DNA from: Thermocladium modestius JCM 10088
GTDB lineage: Archaea > Thermoproteota > Thermoprotei > Thermoproteales > Thermocladiaceae
NCBI GenBank assembly: GCA_001315925.1
Contig: BBBF01000008.1
Location: 1-50,508 of the forward strand
Direction of reading: 5' to 3'
DNA: 50,508 nucleotides
In this document: in pieces, positions 50,484 through 50,508 of the stretch
How the letters are laid out: each line of letters begins with the position of its first letter
Position numbering within the stretch: the first letter of the stretch is position 1
Position numbers and translations under genes: made by a program
Notes under the pieces: model-generated
The model's database searches: none
The model's input: only the letters and a program-made list of their open reading frames with translations
Told to the model about the DNA's origin: nothing

Positions 50484-50508
50484 TGTCTCCACCCTCGCAG
50501 CGTCGCCC

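Overview
The window reads as chromosomal DNA of a thermophilic crenarchaeon (Thermoproteota), most like the Thermoproteales group. The basis is a set of archaeal informational genes (aRF1, L6, PCNA, Elf1, NAC-alpha, Pth2, Clp1/Grc3-type RNA kinase, AK6/Fap7, an AsnRS), archaeal metabolism (tungsten aldehyde:ferredoxin oxidoreductase, glucose dehydrogenase and gluconate dehydratase), a tRNA-Ile with extra sequence outside the anticodon loop, and TATA-like boxes placed 25-30 bp before start codons, as expected for leaderless transcripts. The genus assignment is inference.

The strongest signal at every scale is abnormal G and C tract length. Runs of six or more G or C occur every few hundred bases and cluster at exactly 7. 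A and T tracts look normal. Most genes carry at least one break at such a tract, or an extra Gly or Pro where three bases were added. Short tracts elsewhere have lost one base. Essential genes are affected throughout, so tract-length error in the read data or assembly is the likeliest cause. Each gene below is therefore given as the reconstructed locus, spanning its frame breaks.

Layout. 1-4.2 kb: aRF1 (5' end cut by the window), a succinate dehydrogenase/fumarate reductase flavoprotein, and an Nramp-like transporter. 4.2-4.9 kb: about 650 bp without a gene. 4.9-8.0 kb: an orphan adenine-type DNA methyltransferase and a gamma-glutamyltransferase. 8.4-14.2 kb: housekeeping (DUF1512, zinc-ribbon membrane protein, AsnRS, AK6, VUT-family transporter, Elf1). 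14.3-20.2 kb: two divergent operons built around an aldehyde: 2-hydroxyacid dehydrogenase plus ThDP decarboxylase leftward, SCP2 plus Fe-alcohol dehydrogenase plus AOR rightward. 20.2-26.4 kb: TPR protein, MFS transporter, tRNA-Ile, a complete ECF-type transporter (S, fused A-A', T) and a CBS protein. 26.4-28.5 kb: thymidine kinase and S-adenosylhomocysteine hydrolase. 28.6-31.5 kb: a TadC/ArlJ-like membrane protein convergent with a MinD-like ATPase and a small membrane protein. 31.6-38.6 kb: L6, an SDR, thioredoxin, an alkaline-phosphatase-like protein, aldose epimerase, a 46-residue Cys protein, ThiI, a zinc ribbon and an unknown. 38.6-43 kb: glucose dehydrogenase, Pth2, PCNA, gluconate dehydratase and a NifX-like protein. 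43-50.5 kb: a MetRS-beta-like tRNA-binding protein, HtpX, an RNA kinase, a membrane protein, a PadR/DUF54/ABC exporter operon, a DUF973 protein and NAC-alpha.

Working together: aldose epimerase, glucose dehydrogenase and gluconate dehydratase are the first steps of the archaeal branched Entner-Doudoroff route. The 14-20 kb block would turn a 2-hydroxy or 2-oxo acid into an aldehyde and then into either an alcohol or, with ferredoxin reduction, an acid.
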